Notes: generated by a model not told the origin, from the sequence alone. A stretch of 64,000 nucleotides of DNA from Bog-473 sp963783965 (GCA_963783965.1 CAWAPQ010000013.1:186001-250000), one strand, 5' to 3'; shown: positions 33,613-42,431, numbered from the stretch's first letter. Numbers and translations are program-made.

Positions 33613-35040
33613 CTACTCCTCGATATTGCTCATCACGTGCTTGATCCGCGTGTAGTCCTCGAAGCCGTAAGCGGAAAGGTCCTTGCCGTAGCCCGATCGC
33701 TTGAACCCGCCGTGCGGCATTTCGGCCACCAATGGGATGTGCGTGTTGATCCACACGCACCCGAAGTCGAGGTCGCGCGCCATCCGCATGGCCCGCCCAT
33801 GATCGCGGGTCCACACCGACGAGGCCAACCCGTATTCCACCCCGTTGGCCCATTGCAGAGCCTCCGCCTCGTCACTGAATTCCTGCACGGTGATGACCGG
33901 CCCGAACACCTCGGACTGGATGAGCTCGTCGTCCTGGCGCAGGCCGGCCACGACCGTGGGAGCGAAGCAATAGCCGCGCTCGCCCACCGGGGTCCCGCCC
34001 GTGGCCACCGAGGCATGAGCCGGAGTGCGCTCGAGGAAGCCGCGCACACGCTCGAGCTGGGTCGCGTTGTTGAGTGGCCCGTAGTCCGCGCCGTCGTTGT
34101 CGGTGCCCCCGACGGTGGTGCCCTCGGCCTGCTCGACCAGCGCCGACAGGAGTGCCTCGTGCACCCTCGGTCCGGCCAGGACGCGGGTGGCGGCCGTACA
34201 GTCCTGCCCCGCATTGAAGTACCCGGCGCCGGCGATGCCTTCGGCAGCCACGGCGGGGTCGGCGTCGTCGAAGACGATGACGGGCGCCTTGCCGCCCAGC
34301 TCCAGGTGCACCCGCTTGAGGGTGGGCGCGGCCGCGGCGGCAACCTCCATGCCGGCTCGCACCGAACCCGTGACCGACACCATGGCGGGTGTCTCGTGCA
34401 CCACGAGGGCCCGACCGGTGTCACGGTCGCCGCACACGACGTTGAAGACGCCGGGCGGGAGGTGTTCGGCCATGATCTCCGCCATGAGCAGCGCTGTGAC
34501 GGGGGTCGTGTCCGAAGGCTTGAGCACCATGGTGTTGCCCGCGGCCAGCGCCGGCGCGAACTTCCACACCGCCATCATCATCGGGTAGTTCCAGGGCGTG
34601 ACGGCGCCGCACACCCCGAGGGGCTCCCGCCGGACGAAGGACGTGTGCCCGGCCATGTACTCGGCCGCCGCCAGACCCTCGAGGTTGCGCGCGGCCCCGG
34701 CGAAGAAGCGGATCTGGTCGACCATGGGCGGGATCTCCTCGTCCATGGTGAGCTGGAAAGGCTTCCCGGTGTTCTCGGACTCGGCGCGGACGAGGTCCTC
34801 GGCCCGGGCCTCCAGCGCGTCGGCGATCCGGATGAGTGCCAGGCTCCGCTCCGAAGGCGTGGTGCGCCGCCAGGACGAGAAGGCGTCAGCCGCCACCCGG
34901 AGGGCGTGGTCGATGTCGGCCGCCCCCGAGACGGGGGCCTCGGCGAAGACCTCCCCGGTGCTCGGGTCGATCAAGGGCGCACTGGGCCCGTCCTCGGCGT
35001 CGCGGTAGGCGCCTCCGACGAAATTCTGCAGCTTGCGCAT
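33613..35040 (-). CDS. Aldehyde dehydrogenase, gamma-aminobutyraldehyde dehydrogenase-like
   Basis: A 475-residue NAD(P)-dependent aldehyde dehydrogenase. Seen are GAVTPWNYPMMMAVWKFAPA, LKPSDTTPVTALLMAEIM, the general base Glu in HLELGGKAPVIVFDDAD, the nucleophilic Cys in NAGQDCTAATRVLAG, and QSEVFGPVITVQEF. The C-terminus HGGFKRSGYGKDLSAYGFEDYTR is typical of the aminobutyraldehyde/betaine aldehyde branch. GGAAGGGAG precedes the ATG at 35040. It pairs with alanine dehydrogenase and, across the promoter region, with an Lrp regulator, a transaminase and an amine-oxidase-like flavoprotein. Confidence 0.88.
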   Translation of the reverse strand: MRKLQNFVGGAYRDAEDGPSAPLIDPSTGEVFAEAPVSGAADIDHALRVAADAFSSWRRTTPSERSLALIRIADALEARAEDLVRAESENTGKPFQLTMDEEIPPMVDQIRFFAGAARNLEGLAAAEYMAGHTSFVRREPLGVCGAVTPWNYPMMMAVWKFAPALAAGNTMVLKPSDTTPVTALLMAEIMAEHLPPGVFNVVCGDRDTGRALVVHETPAMVSVTGSVRAGMEVAAAAAPTLKRVHLELGGKAPVIVFDDADPAVAAEGIAGAGYFNAGQDCTAATRVLAGPRVHEALLSALVEQAEGTTVGGTDNDGADYGPLNNATQLERVRGFLERTPAHASVATGGTPVGERGYCFAPTVVAGLRQDDELIQSEVFGPVITVQEFSDEAEALQWANGVEYGLASSVWTRDHGRAMRMARDLDFGCVWINTHIPLVAEMPHGGFKRSGYGKDLSAYGFEDYTRIKHVMSNIEE

Positions 35041-35221
35041 GCGGCTCCCTTCCTTGCGTGGCCCTTGACTACAGAATCACAGAAGATCACCCTTTCAACA
35101 AGCGTTTCCGCCAGATTGAGACCCGGATGTGACGGATTCTGCTTGACTAGGGTCCTCAAGGTGACACAATTCTGCAGACCGGGGCTCGCCCCCCGCAGCG
35201 ACGAGCGAAGAGAGGTGTGAC
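35041..35221. promoter_or_regulatory. Divergent control region of the amine-catabolism locus
   Basis: For the plus strand, TTGACT (35143-35148), 16 bp, then CACAAT (35165-35170) is a good promoter for the Lrp gene. Three copies of a CAGAAT/ATTCTG element lie at 35072-35077 (forward), 35136-35141 and 35169-35174 (reverse). The last two are 33 bp apart, three helical turns, and the final one overlaps the -10 box. These are plausible Lrp half-sites for feedback control of both operons. Confidence 0.55.
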
Positions 35222-35731
35222 ATGCCCGACGCCGACGACTCGGCGGAAGCGGGCCTCCAGAACGACCCGGTGCAGGCGACGAGCGCCCTTCTGGACGCTC
35301 CAAACCGGGCGATCATCGAGGCGCTCCAGCGGGACGGGCGCCAGCCCTACGGCGCCATCGCCGAAGCGGTCGGGCTGTCCGAGGCGGCGGTACGCCGGCG
35401 GGTCCAGCGTCTCCGGGAGTCGGGCATCATGCAGATCGTCGCGGTCACCGACCCGCTGCAGCTCGGCTTCACCCGCCAGGCCATGGTCGGGATCTCCGTC
35501 GAGGGCGACTCGCGCAAGGTGGCCGAGAAGCTGTCGGCCATGCAGGAGGTCGACTACGTCGTGATGTGCGCCGGCTCGTTCGACATTCTGGTCGAGATCG
35601 TCTGCGAGGACGACGAGCGCCTGCTGCACGTGCTCAACGACTCCGTACGCTCCATTCCGGGCGTGCGCGCCACCGAGACCTTCCTCTACCTGAAGTTGGC
35701 CAAGCAGACCTATACCTGGGGCACGCGATGA
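35222..35731 (+). CDS. Lrp/AsnC family transcriptional regulator
   Basis: A 169-residue feast/famine regulator. After a short acidic leader, residues 25-75 form the winged helix (LLDAPNRAIIEALQRDGRQP, YGAIAEAVGLSEAAVRRRVQ). Residues 85-165 are the RAM ligand-binding domain (VGISVEGDSRKVAEKLSAMQ, VMCAGSFDILVEIVCEDDER, PGVRATETFLYLKLAKQTY). Encoded at the head of the transaminase operon and divergent from the aldehyde dehydrogenase, it most likely senses an amine, amino acid or aldehyde intermediate of this pathway. Confidence 0.9.
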   Translation: MPDADDSAEAGLQNDPVQATSALLDAPNRAIIEALQRDGRQPYGAIAEAVGLSEAAVRRRVQRLRESGIMQIVAVTDPLQLGFTRQAMVGISVEGDSRKVAEKLSAMQEVDYVVMCAGSFDILVEIVCEDDERLLHVLNDSVRSIPGVRATETFLYLKLAKQTYTWGTR

Positions 35732-35759
35732 ACGACCCCAACCCCGACGCGGAGGAACA

Positions 35760-37205
35760 ATGAGTACCAGTCCCGAAAATTCCAACCTGAGCGATCAGGC
35801 ACGGCGCAATCTGTGGATGCACTTCAGCCGGATGGGCACCTACGAAACCCACGAGGTACCCGTGATCGTGCGCGGCGAGGGTGCCTACGTGTGGGACCAG
35901 CACGGGAAGAGGTACCTGGACGGTTTGGCCGGTCTGTTCACGTCGCAGCTCGGCCACGGCCGCACCGAGCTCGCCGAGGCCGGCGCCAAGCAGGCGAGCG
36001 AGCTCGCCTACTTCCCCCTGTGGACCTACGCCCACCCTCGTGCCATTGAGTTGGCCGAGCGCATCGCCGGTTACGCTCCCGGCGACCTCAACCGCGTCTT
36101 CTTCACCACGGGCGGCTCCGAGGCGGTGGAGTCGGCCTGGAAACTGGCGCGGCAGTACTTCCGCATCATGGGGCAACCCCAGCGCACGAAGGTCATCAGC
36201 CGCTCCATCGCCTATCACGGCACGTCCATGGGCGCGTTGTCCATCACGGGCATCCCGGAACTGCGGACCCCGTTCGAGCCGCTGGTTCCCGGGGCCATCA
36301 AGGTGCCCAACACCAACTTCTACCGGGCCGAGATCTACGCCGACGACGAGGTGGCCTTCGGACAGTGGGCCGCCGACGAGATCGAACGGGCCATTGAGCG
36401 GGAGGGCTCCGACACGGTGGCCGCCGTCTACCTCGAGCCGGTGCAGAACGCCGGCGGCTGCTTCCCGCCGCCACCGGGCTACTTCGACCGTGTGCGTGAG
36501 ATCTGCGACCGCCACGGCGTGCTGCTCGTCTCCGACGAGGTCATCTGTGCGTTCGGCCGTCTGGGCCACTGGTTCGGAGCGTTGCGCTACGACTACCAGC
36601 CCGACATCATTACGGTGGCCAAGGGCCTGACCTCGGGTTACGCGCCGCTGGGGGCGATGATCGCCTCGGACCGCCTCATGGAGCCCTTCCTCGCCCCCGG
36701 GGCGTCCTTCCTGCACGGGTTCACGTTCGCAGGGCACCCGGTGAGCTGCGCCGTGGCGCTGGCCAACCTGGACGTCTTCGAGGGCGAGCAGATCCTGCAG
36801 CACGTGCAAGCGACGGAGGCGTCGTTCCGCAGCGCGCTGGACGGCCTGTTGGACCTACCCATTGTGGGCAACGTGCGCGGCGCGGGGTTCTTCTACGGCA
36901 TTGAACTCGTCAAGGACAAGGAGACGCGCTTGTCCTTCGACGACGAGGAGTCAGAGAAGCTCCTGCGCGGCTTCCTCTCCGGAGCCCTGTTCGAAGCGGG
37001 CCTGATCTGCCGCGCCGATGACCGCGGTGACCCCGTCGTGCAGCTGTCTCCGCCGCTCATCTGTGGACAAGAGGAGATCGACTTCATTGCGGGCACGCTG
37101 CGCGAAGTGCTGACCGAAGCGGGACAAAGGGCGGGCCTCGGCAAACAGGGAACACCGGCCAAGGCGCCGGGCGCGCGAGCGGCATGGGGCTCGGACAAGA
37201 AGTAA
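35760..37205 (+). CDS. Class III PLP aminotransferase (omega-amino acid/putrescine-pyruvate type)
   Basis: A 481-residue fold-type I aminotransferase. Landmarks are YVWDQHGKRYLDGLAGLFTS, FFTTGGSEAVESAWKLARQY, YHGTSMGALSITG, the PLP Asp in LLVSDEVICAFGRLGHWFG and the Schiff-base Lys in TVAKGLTSGYAPLGAMI. The C-terminal part has GNVRGAGFFYGIELVKDK. The family moves terminal amino groups (putrescine, GABA, beta-alanine) to pyruvate, giving an aldehyde and alanine. GGAGG 5 nt before the ATG at 35760 is a strong ribosome-binding site. The products fit the aldehyde and alanine dehydrogenases encoded opposite. Confidence 0.9.
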   Translation: MSTSPENSNLSDQARRNLWMHFSRMGTYETHEVPVIVRGEGAYVWDQHGKRYLDGLAGLFTSQLGHGRTELAEAGAKQASELAYFPLWTYAHPRAIELAERIAGYAPGDLNRVFFTTGGSEAVESAWKLARQYFRIMGQPQRTKVISRSIAYHGTSMGALSITGIPELRTPFEPLVPGAIKVPNTNFYRAEIYADDEVAFGQWAADEIERAIEREGSDTVAAVYLEPVQNAGGCFPPPPGYFDRVREICDRHGVLLVSDEVICAFGRLGHWFGALRYDYQPDIITVAKGLTSGYAPLGAMIASDRLMEPFLAPGASFLHGFTFAGHPVSCAVALANLDVFEGEQILQHVQATEASFRSALDGLLDLPIVGNVRGAGFFYGIELVKDKETRLSFDDEESEKLLRGFLSGALFEAGLICRADDRGDPVVQLSPPLICGQEEIDFIAGTLREVLTEAGQRAGLGKQGTPAKAPGARAAWGSDKK

Positions 37206-38612
37206 CAGCGGGCGCGACGTCGGGTTATCAGCGGCTCTCCCTGTGGTGGGAGAGCATCCCGGCCCCACTGCCACCGCGCCCCGCGCTCACCGAGGACCTC
37301 GACGTCGACGTCTGCATCGTCGGGGCCGGGTTCACCGGCCTGTGGACGGCGCACGCGCTGGCGCTGGCCGACCCCTCGCTGCGCATCGTCATCCTCGAGC
37401 GGGAAGTAGCGGGCTTCGGGGCGTCGGGGCGCAACGGCGGATGGTGTTCGGCGCTGTTCGCCACCTCCGACGCCGCCCTGGCGCGTCAGCACGGACTCGA
37501 GGCCATGCGCGCGATGCGCCACGCCATGCAGGAGACGGTCGACGTCGTCGGATTCGAGCGCGGCGAGCGAGGGTATCGACTGCCAGTTCGTCAAGGGGGG
37601 CTCGGTCGACCTGGTGCGCAGCGAGGCCCAACGGTTGCGGGCGCTGGAGGAGGTCGACGAGGCGCGCGCACTCGGGTTCGGCGAGGACGACGTGCGCTGG
37701 CTCGGTCCCGAAGAGACGCGCGGGCTCATCGGAGCCGCCGGCGCCCTCGGGGCCACGTTCACGCCGCACTGCGCCGTGGTACAACCTGCGCTCCTGGCCC
37801 GCGGGCTGGCCGATGCGGTCGAGCGTCGCCGGGTGCAGATCTACGAGCACACCGAGGTGTTCGCCATTCATGCCGGCGAGGCGGGCGACAGGCCGTGGGT
37901 GCGCACGGCCGGCGGAACCGTGCGAGCGGAATTCGTGGTGCGGGCCACCGAGGCGTGGACAGCGACCCTGCCCGGGCTCGAGCGTGCCATCGTTCCCGTG
38001 TACTCCCTCATGGTGGCCACCGAACCGCTGAGTGCCGACTTCTGGTCACGGGCGGGACTGGAGAGCCGGGCCACTTTCGCCGACCACCGCCACATGATCA
38101 TTTATGGGCAGCGCACGGCCGATGACCGCATCGCCTTCGGGGGCCGGGGAGCGCCGTACCATTTCGGCTCGACCATCTCCTCGGCTTTCGACAGTGCACC
38201 TGCGGTGCACACGCTGCTGCGCCAGACGCTGGCCGAGCTCTTCCCGGAGGTGGCGGACGCTCGCTTCACGCACGCCTGGGGTGGTCCGCTCGGCATCCCA
38301 CGCGACTGGCATTCCTCGGTGGGGCTCGACCGCGCGACGGGCCTGGCCTGGGCGGGAGGGTACGTGGGCGACGGGGTGTCCACGACAAACCTGGCGGGGC
38401 GCACGCTGGCCGACCTCATCACCGGGGCTGACACGCCTCTGACCCACCTGCCCTGGGTCGGGCACGTCTCCCCCCGTTGGGAGCCGGAGCCGTTGCGCTG
38501 GCTCGGCGTCAACGCCGGGCTGTGGACCATGAAGTTGGCCGACCGCAGCGAGACGAGGCGCGGCCGCCCGAGCCGGCTGGCCGGAGCCATGGGCCGTCTC
38601 CTCGGCCAGTGA
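37184..38612 (+). pseudogene. FAD-dependent amine/amino-acid oxidase (PuuB/DadA-like), frameshifted
   Basis: The ATG at 37184 overlaps the transaminase gene by 22 bp. The first frame gives SLWWESIPAPLPPRPAL, the FAD fold VCIVGAGFTGLWTAHALAL and GFGASGRNGGWCSALF, ending near 37565. The family sequence resumes one base later in another frame with EGIDCQFVKGGSVDLVRSEA (from 37569), and continues through FVVRATEAWTATLPGLERA, HMIIYGQRTADDRIAFGGRG and GYVGDGVSTTNLAGRTLADL to the stop at 38612. A single extra base in GCGAGCGAGGG (about 37563-37573) explains the break. If intact it would encode a gamma-glutamylputrescine-oxidase-like enzyme of about 475 residues. Assembly error is a serious alternative. 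Confidence 0.78.
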
Positions 38613-38632
38613 TCGGTGCCACAATCAAGTCC

Positions 38633-39085
38633 GTGCAGGAGACGGCGGCCGAGGCGATCACCAAGCTGATCTACACCTACGCCGAGCGGATTGACGCCGG
38701 CGACTTCGCCGGCGTGGGCGAGGTCTTCGCCCACGCCACCCTGACGTTCGACGGGTTCGACGATGCGGTCTCAGGTCGAGAAGCCATCGCGGCGCTCTAC
38801 GGCCGCACCACCCGGCGCTACGAGGACGGCACGCCCCGGACCAAGCACGTGATGACGAACGTCCTGGTCGACGTGGCCGAGAACGGCGCGTCGGCATCGA
38901 GCCGCTCCTACTTCACTGTCCTGCAGGCCGTGCCGGGCGAGCTGGCCCTCCAACCGGTCATCGCCGGGCGGTACCGCCACACCTACACGCAGGCCGACGG
39001 TCATTGGGAGATCGCCACCATGCACATCATCATCGACCTGGTCGGCGACCTCGGCCACCACATGCTCTTCGACCTGGCGCCGTGA
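38633..39085 (+). CDS. SnoaL-like NTF2-fold protein
   Basis: A 150-residue cone-fold protein: AITKLIYTYAERIDAGDFAG, VGEVFAHATLTFDGFDDAVS, the strand RTKHVMTNVLVDVAENGAS and YRHTYTQADGHWEIATMHI. The function within this diverse family is not predictable. The GTG at 38633 is preceded at 7 nt by CACAAT (38620-38625), compatible with a leaderless start. An in-frame GTG at 38609 would overlap the oxidase stop (GTGA) and cannot be excluded. It is coupled to the DUF2505 gene. Confidence 0.75.
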   Translation: MQETAAEAITKLIYTYAERIDAGDFAGVGEVFAHATLTFDGFDDAVSGREAIAALYGRTTRRYEDGTPRTKHVMTNVLVDVAENGASASSRSYFTVLQAVPGELALQPVIAGRYRHTYTQADGHWEIATMHIIIDLVGDLGHHMLFDLAP

Positions 39086-39573
39086 AACTCTCCCTCGACT
39101 ACACCTGGGAGTGCGAGCCCGACACCTTCTGGGCCCTCTACTACGACCCGGACTTCACCGTCCGCATGCACCTGCAGGCGCTGGGGTCCACCTCGGCCGA
39201 GGTCGTCTCCCAGGAAGGCGATCTCACAGCCGGGCTGGTACGCACGTTGCGCTACGGGCAGCGCCCCAACATGCCGGGCCCCGTCCGCAAGATCTTCGGC
39301 GAGGAGGTCATCACCACCGAGGTGAGCACCTATGTCCCGGCGACGACGACGACCACGTTCACCATGACGCCCGGCACCATGGCCAACAAGACGCAGATTG
39401 AGGGCGCCATCGCACTGGCCCGGCAGGGTGCCAGCACCCTCGAGACGTTCTCCCTCGACGCCCGGGTCAAGATCTTCGGCGCCGGGCCGATCGTCGAACG
39501 CTTCATTGAGCAGCAGGCCCGCGACATGCAGAACAAGGCCGTCGAGTTCATGCGCGGCGAACTCGGAGCCTGA
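39082..39573 (+). CDS. DUF2505 family protein (START/SRPBCC-like)
   Basis: A 163-residue protein that begins VKLSLDYTWECEPDTFWALY and ends RFIEQQARDMQNKAVEFMRG. The alternation of strands, the long central region (TTEVSTYVPATTTTTFTMTP) and the C-terminal helix match the DUF2505 family, which has the helix-grip lipid-binding fold. The GTG at 39082 overlaps the SnoaL stop (GTGA). Function unknown; lipid or polyketide binding is possible. Confidence 0.75.
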   Translation: MKLSLDYTWECEPDTFWALYYDPDFTVRMHLQALGSTSAEVVSQEGDLTAGLVRTLRYGQRPNMPGPVRKIFGEEVITTEVSTYVPATTTTTFTMTPGTMANKTQIEGAIALARQGASTLETFSLDARVKIFGAGPIVERFIEQQARDMQNKAVEFMRGELGA

Positions 39574-39631
39574 GCGGTCCCCTGCCAGGCCGCCGCGGCC
39601 CGGCCGTTCACGCACCATTCACGATACGCAC

Positions 39632-39837
39632 TTGACCGGGGGGCCTGCCGTCCCACATTGTGTGGGCCGACACACCTTCGGTCGCTCGCCAGGGACGCGC
39701 ACCGGGACCTGACAGGTGGGTGCGCGGACGCGAGACCGAAGGCGGCTGCCGGGGGCAGCCTGGGCCACGAGCCCGACCTCCGGTCGCCCTTGGGGCGTCC
39801 GCGCCTCCGCGGAGGCGACGACAAGGAGGTATTGACG
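39632..39837 (+). promoter_or_regulatory. Promoter, operator and structured leader of the nucleobase permease
   Basis: TTGACC (39632-39637), 18 bp, then CATTGT (39656-39661) is a likely promoter. CCCACA-TTG-TGTGGG (39652-39666) overlaps its -10 box as a possible operator. The roughly 170-nt leader holds a hairpin GGCTGCC-GGG-GGCAGCC (39744-39760), a hairpin CGACC-TCC-GGTCG (39774-39786) and the 16-bp palindrome CGCCTCCG/CGGAGGCG (39802-39817). ACCTCC (39776-39781) is exactly complementary to the ribosome-binding site GGAGGT (39825-39830), so alternative folds could open or close translation. I do not recognise a known riboswitch class. Confidence 0.5.
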
Positions 39838-41325
39838 GTGGCGATTGCCGAGGACCTGGCCATCATTCACGAGCCGACGGTGGAGGATCCCTTCACCGTC
39901 GAGCAGCATGGGATCGACTTCATCCCGCTCAGCGAGCGCTGGGCTCGGCCGAAGGACATCTTCGGCATGTGGGCCGGCGCCAGCGTCCAGGTCGAGTACT
40001 TCATTTACGGCGCCATTCTGATGACCTTCGGGTTCACGTTCGCTCAGGCGCTCTCCCTCATCATCATCGGCAACCTGTCCTTCCTGTTGCTCGGGCTGTG
40101 CTCCCTGCAGGGACCGGATGCCGGCACGTCGGTCTTTGCCATCAACCGGGCGCCGTTCGGCCCCAACGGGTCGAGGCCCATTTCCTTCTTCAACTGGATC
40201 ACCCAGATCGGCTTCGAGGTCGAGGGCCTGATCCTCATTGTCGGGGCCAGCCTGGTCCTGATGGTCAAGGGCGGGTTCAACCCCGGTGACCCGGCCAAGG
40301 TCATTCTGGTGATTCTGGCGGTGCTCATTCAGGGGATCCTCCCCTTCCTTGGGCACGCTGCCATCGTCAAGTCGCTGCGCCTCCTGATCGTCCCCTTCGT
40401 CGTCTTGTTCGCGATTCTCCTGGGCTTCGCCATCCCACACGCCCAGCTGAACGCCGTGCACCACGGCGCGGGATGGCAGCTCTACCTCGCCGGCCTGGCA
40501 TTCACCATCGCGCTGAGCGGCCTCGGTTGGGCCGAGTGCGGCAACGACTACACGCGCTACTGCCCTCCCGACACCTCAAAGAAGGGCCTCGTCGGCTGGA
40601 TCTTCCTCGGAACAGCAGTGCCCGAGATCCTCATCATGACCCTGGGCGCGGTGGTTGGGACGTTCCTGCTGAACATAGGAACGGGATCCGGAGGCCTTCT
40701 GCCCTTCGCGCACCAAAGTTTCATTCCGGCCTGGTTCGTCGTCGTGTTCCTCGTCTTCGCCATTGTGCAGCTGTTCGCCATCAACAGCCTCGACATGTAT
40801 TCGTCGGGTGTCACGCTGCAGGCAATCGGCCTCCCCGTGAAGCGCTACCACGCCGTGATCATCGACTGCGTGATTGCGTTGGGCGTCACCATGTACGCCA
40901 TCTTCAGCTCATCCTTCACCACGTACCTGGAAGACTTCGTCGACGTCGTGATCGTCTGGATCGCGCCGTGGTGCGCCATCTTCCTGGTCGACTGGGCGCT
41001 TCGCCGGTTCCGCTACGTGCCGAGCGAGCTGCAGAACACGGGGCCGACCTCACTGTACTGGAACTCGGGCGGCGTGTTCTGGCCCGCCATCATCGCCCAG
41101 GTGATCGGAATGTTCGCCGCCTTTTCTGGGTTGTCCGCCACGTTCAGCCTCCCCCACTGGTTGAACGAAGTGACGTACCACAACAACGGAGCAGACTTCA
41201 GTATCTTCCTCGGGCTGGGTGTCGGTGGCGCCGCCTATTACCTGCTGGCCCGCGGCAAGCTCGCACGCCAGGCCGACGCGCAAGTGCAGTTGTTGCGCGA
41301 GGAGGGGCTGCTGGCGGCCGTCTGA
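39838..41325 (+). CDS. NCS1-family nucleobase (cytosine/purine) permease
   Basis: A 495-residue inner-membrane symporter with about twelve hydrophobic segments. It starts after a polar N-terminus IDFIPLSERWARPKDIFGMW that leads into the first helix. NWITQIGFEVEGLILIVGAS, ALSGLGWAECGNDYTRYCPP and FAINSLDMYSSGVTLQAIGL carry the substrate-site pattern of the cytosine/allantoin/hydantoin permeases. AAGGAGGT lies 7 nt before the GTG at 39838. The next three pyrimidine-salvage genes make cytosine or a related base the likely substrate. Confidence 0.87.
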   Translation: MAIAEDLAIIHEPTVEDPFTVEQHGIDFIPLSERWARPKDIFGMWAGASVQVEYFIYGAILMTFGFTFAQALSLIIIGNLSFLLLGLCSLQGPDAGTSVFAINRAPFGPNGSRPISFFNWITQIGFEVEGLILIVGASLVLMVKGGFNPGDPAKVILVILAVLIQGILPFLGHAAIVKSLRLLIVPFVVLFAILLGFAIPHAQLNAVHHGAGWQLYLAGLAFTIALSGLGWAECGNDYTRYCPPDTSKKGLVGWIFLGTAVPEILIMTLGAVVGTFLLNIGTGSGGLLPFAHQSFIPAWFVVVFLVFAIVQLFAINSLDMYSSGVTLQAIGLPVKRYHAVIIDCVIALGVTMYAIFSSSFTTYLEDFVDVVIVWIAPWCAIFLVDWALRRFRYVPSELQNTGPTSLYWNSGGVFWPAIIAQVIGMFAAFSGLSATFSLPHWLNEVTYHNNGADFSIFLGLGVGGAAYYLLARGKLARQADAQVQLLREEGLLAAV

Positions 41326-41335
41326 GCCTCCACGC

Positions 41336-41949
41336 TCAGTCCCAGTCTTCGACGAGTCCCCCGAGGAATCGGGATGGAACAGCGGCATGCTGCCGAGTGT
41401 GCGTACCAGGGCCGCGTCGTCGCCGAGCGCTCGCCTCCAGGCACCGCCCTCGGTCATGAGCGTCCCGATGACGACCGGCTCCGCCTCCATCCGGCGCACC
41501 AGGCGCAGCGCCGAGGAGAGCGAGGCGCCGGTGGAGATGACGTCGTCGACCACAGCGACGCGTCGGCCCCGCACCGCCTCGACCCGAGCCGGGTCCATGC
41601 GCAGCCGCTGGGGCGTATCCGTCGTGATGGAGTACACCGGCTCGGCCCACGACTCACCCAGGTGGATCTTGGGCGTCTTGTGCAGGATCACGTAGTCGTC
41701 GAGCCCGAGGGCGCGGCTGGCCTCGATGGCCAGCGGGATGCCCATGGTGGCCACGGAGACGACGATCTCGGGATGCGCCGGTCGCATCAGCTCGGCCAGC
41801 TCCCGGCCCGCCGTCTCGGCGAAGGCCACACCCCGGTCGACGGTGATGAGGAGCGCGATCGTCAGCTGATCGGAGAGCGCGACCAGAGGGAGCTCCATCT
41901 CCTGGCTCCCTACGGTGGTCGTGTAGGTACGATCGGCGGCCGTGGACAT
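41336..41949 (-). CDS. Phosphoribosyltransferase (purine/pyrimidine type), 3' end frameshifted
   Basis: A type I phosphoribosyltransferase of about 203 residues. The N-terminal half has VSVATMGIPLAIEASRALGL and VILHKTPKIHLGESWAEPVY. The PRPP loop is RVAVVDDVISTGASLSSALR. The frame is clean to PLFHPDS, after which homologous sequence (GLVEDWD and a stop at 41336) continues in another frame. A run of five C on the plus strand (about 41358-41362) would need a sixth base to restore it. The restored stop lies 10 bp from the convergent permease stop, a normal layout. Without correction the frame would run antisense into the permease to 41050. It may act on adenine, xanthine or another base. Confidence 0.8.
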
Positions 41950-41963
41950 GGGGATCCGAGCAT

Positions 41964-42431
41964 ATGTCTCCTGCTGAGCCGCTCAGCGAGGAGCTGGTCC
42001 GCGAGATGCTCGCCGTCGCGGTGGCGGAGGCCCGCCACGGGCTGTCCGAAGGGGGTATCCCGATCGGCGCCGCGCTGTTCCATACCGACGGGACCCTGCT
42101 CGGCCGCGGTCACAATCGGCGCGTCCAGGACGCTGACCCCTCCATGCACGCCGAGACGGCAGCCTTCCGGGCCGCTGGTCGTCGGCGCGACTATCCCGAC
42201 TGCGTCATGGTCACCACGCTCTCACCCTGCTGGTATTGCAGCGGACTCCTGCGTCAGTTCGGGATCGGCACCGTGGTGATCGGCGAGGCGCGCAACTTCG
42301 AGGGAGGACACACCTGGGTGGCCGAGCACGGCTGCCGCGTGGTGCTCGTCGACGATGCCGAATGCGTGGAGCTGCTGGGTGACTTCATCACGGCCAACCC
42401 CGAGGTCTGGCACGAGGACATCGGCCTGTAG
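41964..42431 (+). CDS. Cytosine deaminase, yeast FCY1-type
   Basis: A 155-residue zinc-dependent deaminase converting cytosine to uracil. The Zn site is His-x-Glu in PSMHAETAAFRAAG and TLSPCWYCSGLL. The FCY1 branch is recognised by GGIPIGAALFHTDGTLLGRG at the start, the middle VVIGEARNFEGG and the C-terminal VDDAECVELLGDFI with PEVWHEDIGL. It is divergent from the phosphoribosyltransferase by 14 bp. TACGAT (41927-41932) could be its -10 box. It links the permease to uracil phosphoribosyltransferase in one salvage route. Confidence 0.88.
   Translation: MSPAEPLSEELVREMLAVAVAEARHGLSEGGIPIGAALFHTDGTLLGRGHNRRVQDADPSMHAETAAFRAAGRRRDYPDCVMVTTLSPCWYCSGLLRQFGIGTVVIGEARNFEGGHTWVAEHGCRVVLVDDAECVELLGDFITANPEVWHEDIGL

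Noticed and set aside
32527..35220. 897-codon open frame on the plus strand
   Set aside because: It is antisense to alanine dehydrogenase and aldehyde dehydrogenase, is low-complexity (Gly, Arg, His, Val, Asp rich) and matches no family. It is a by-product of high third-position GC.
39668..39838. Known guanidine-I (ykkC) or purine riboswitch
   Set aside because: The conserved core sequences of those classes, as I know them, are not present. Only general SD/anti-SD logic is seen.
41050..41335. Antisense extension of the phosphoribosyltransferase into the permease gene
   Set aside because: The extension has no family sequence, whereas a one-base correction gives a normal C-terminus and a stop at 41336 just past the permease stop.
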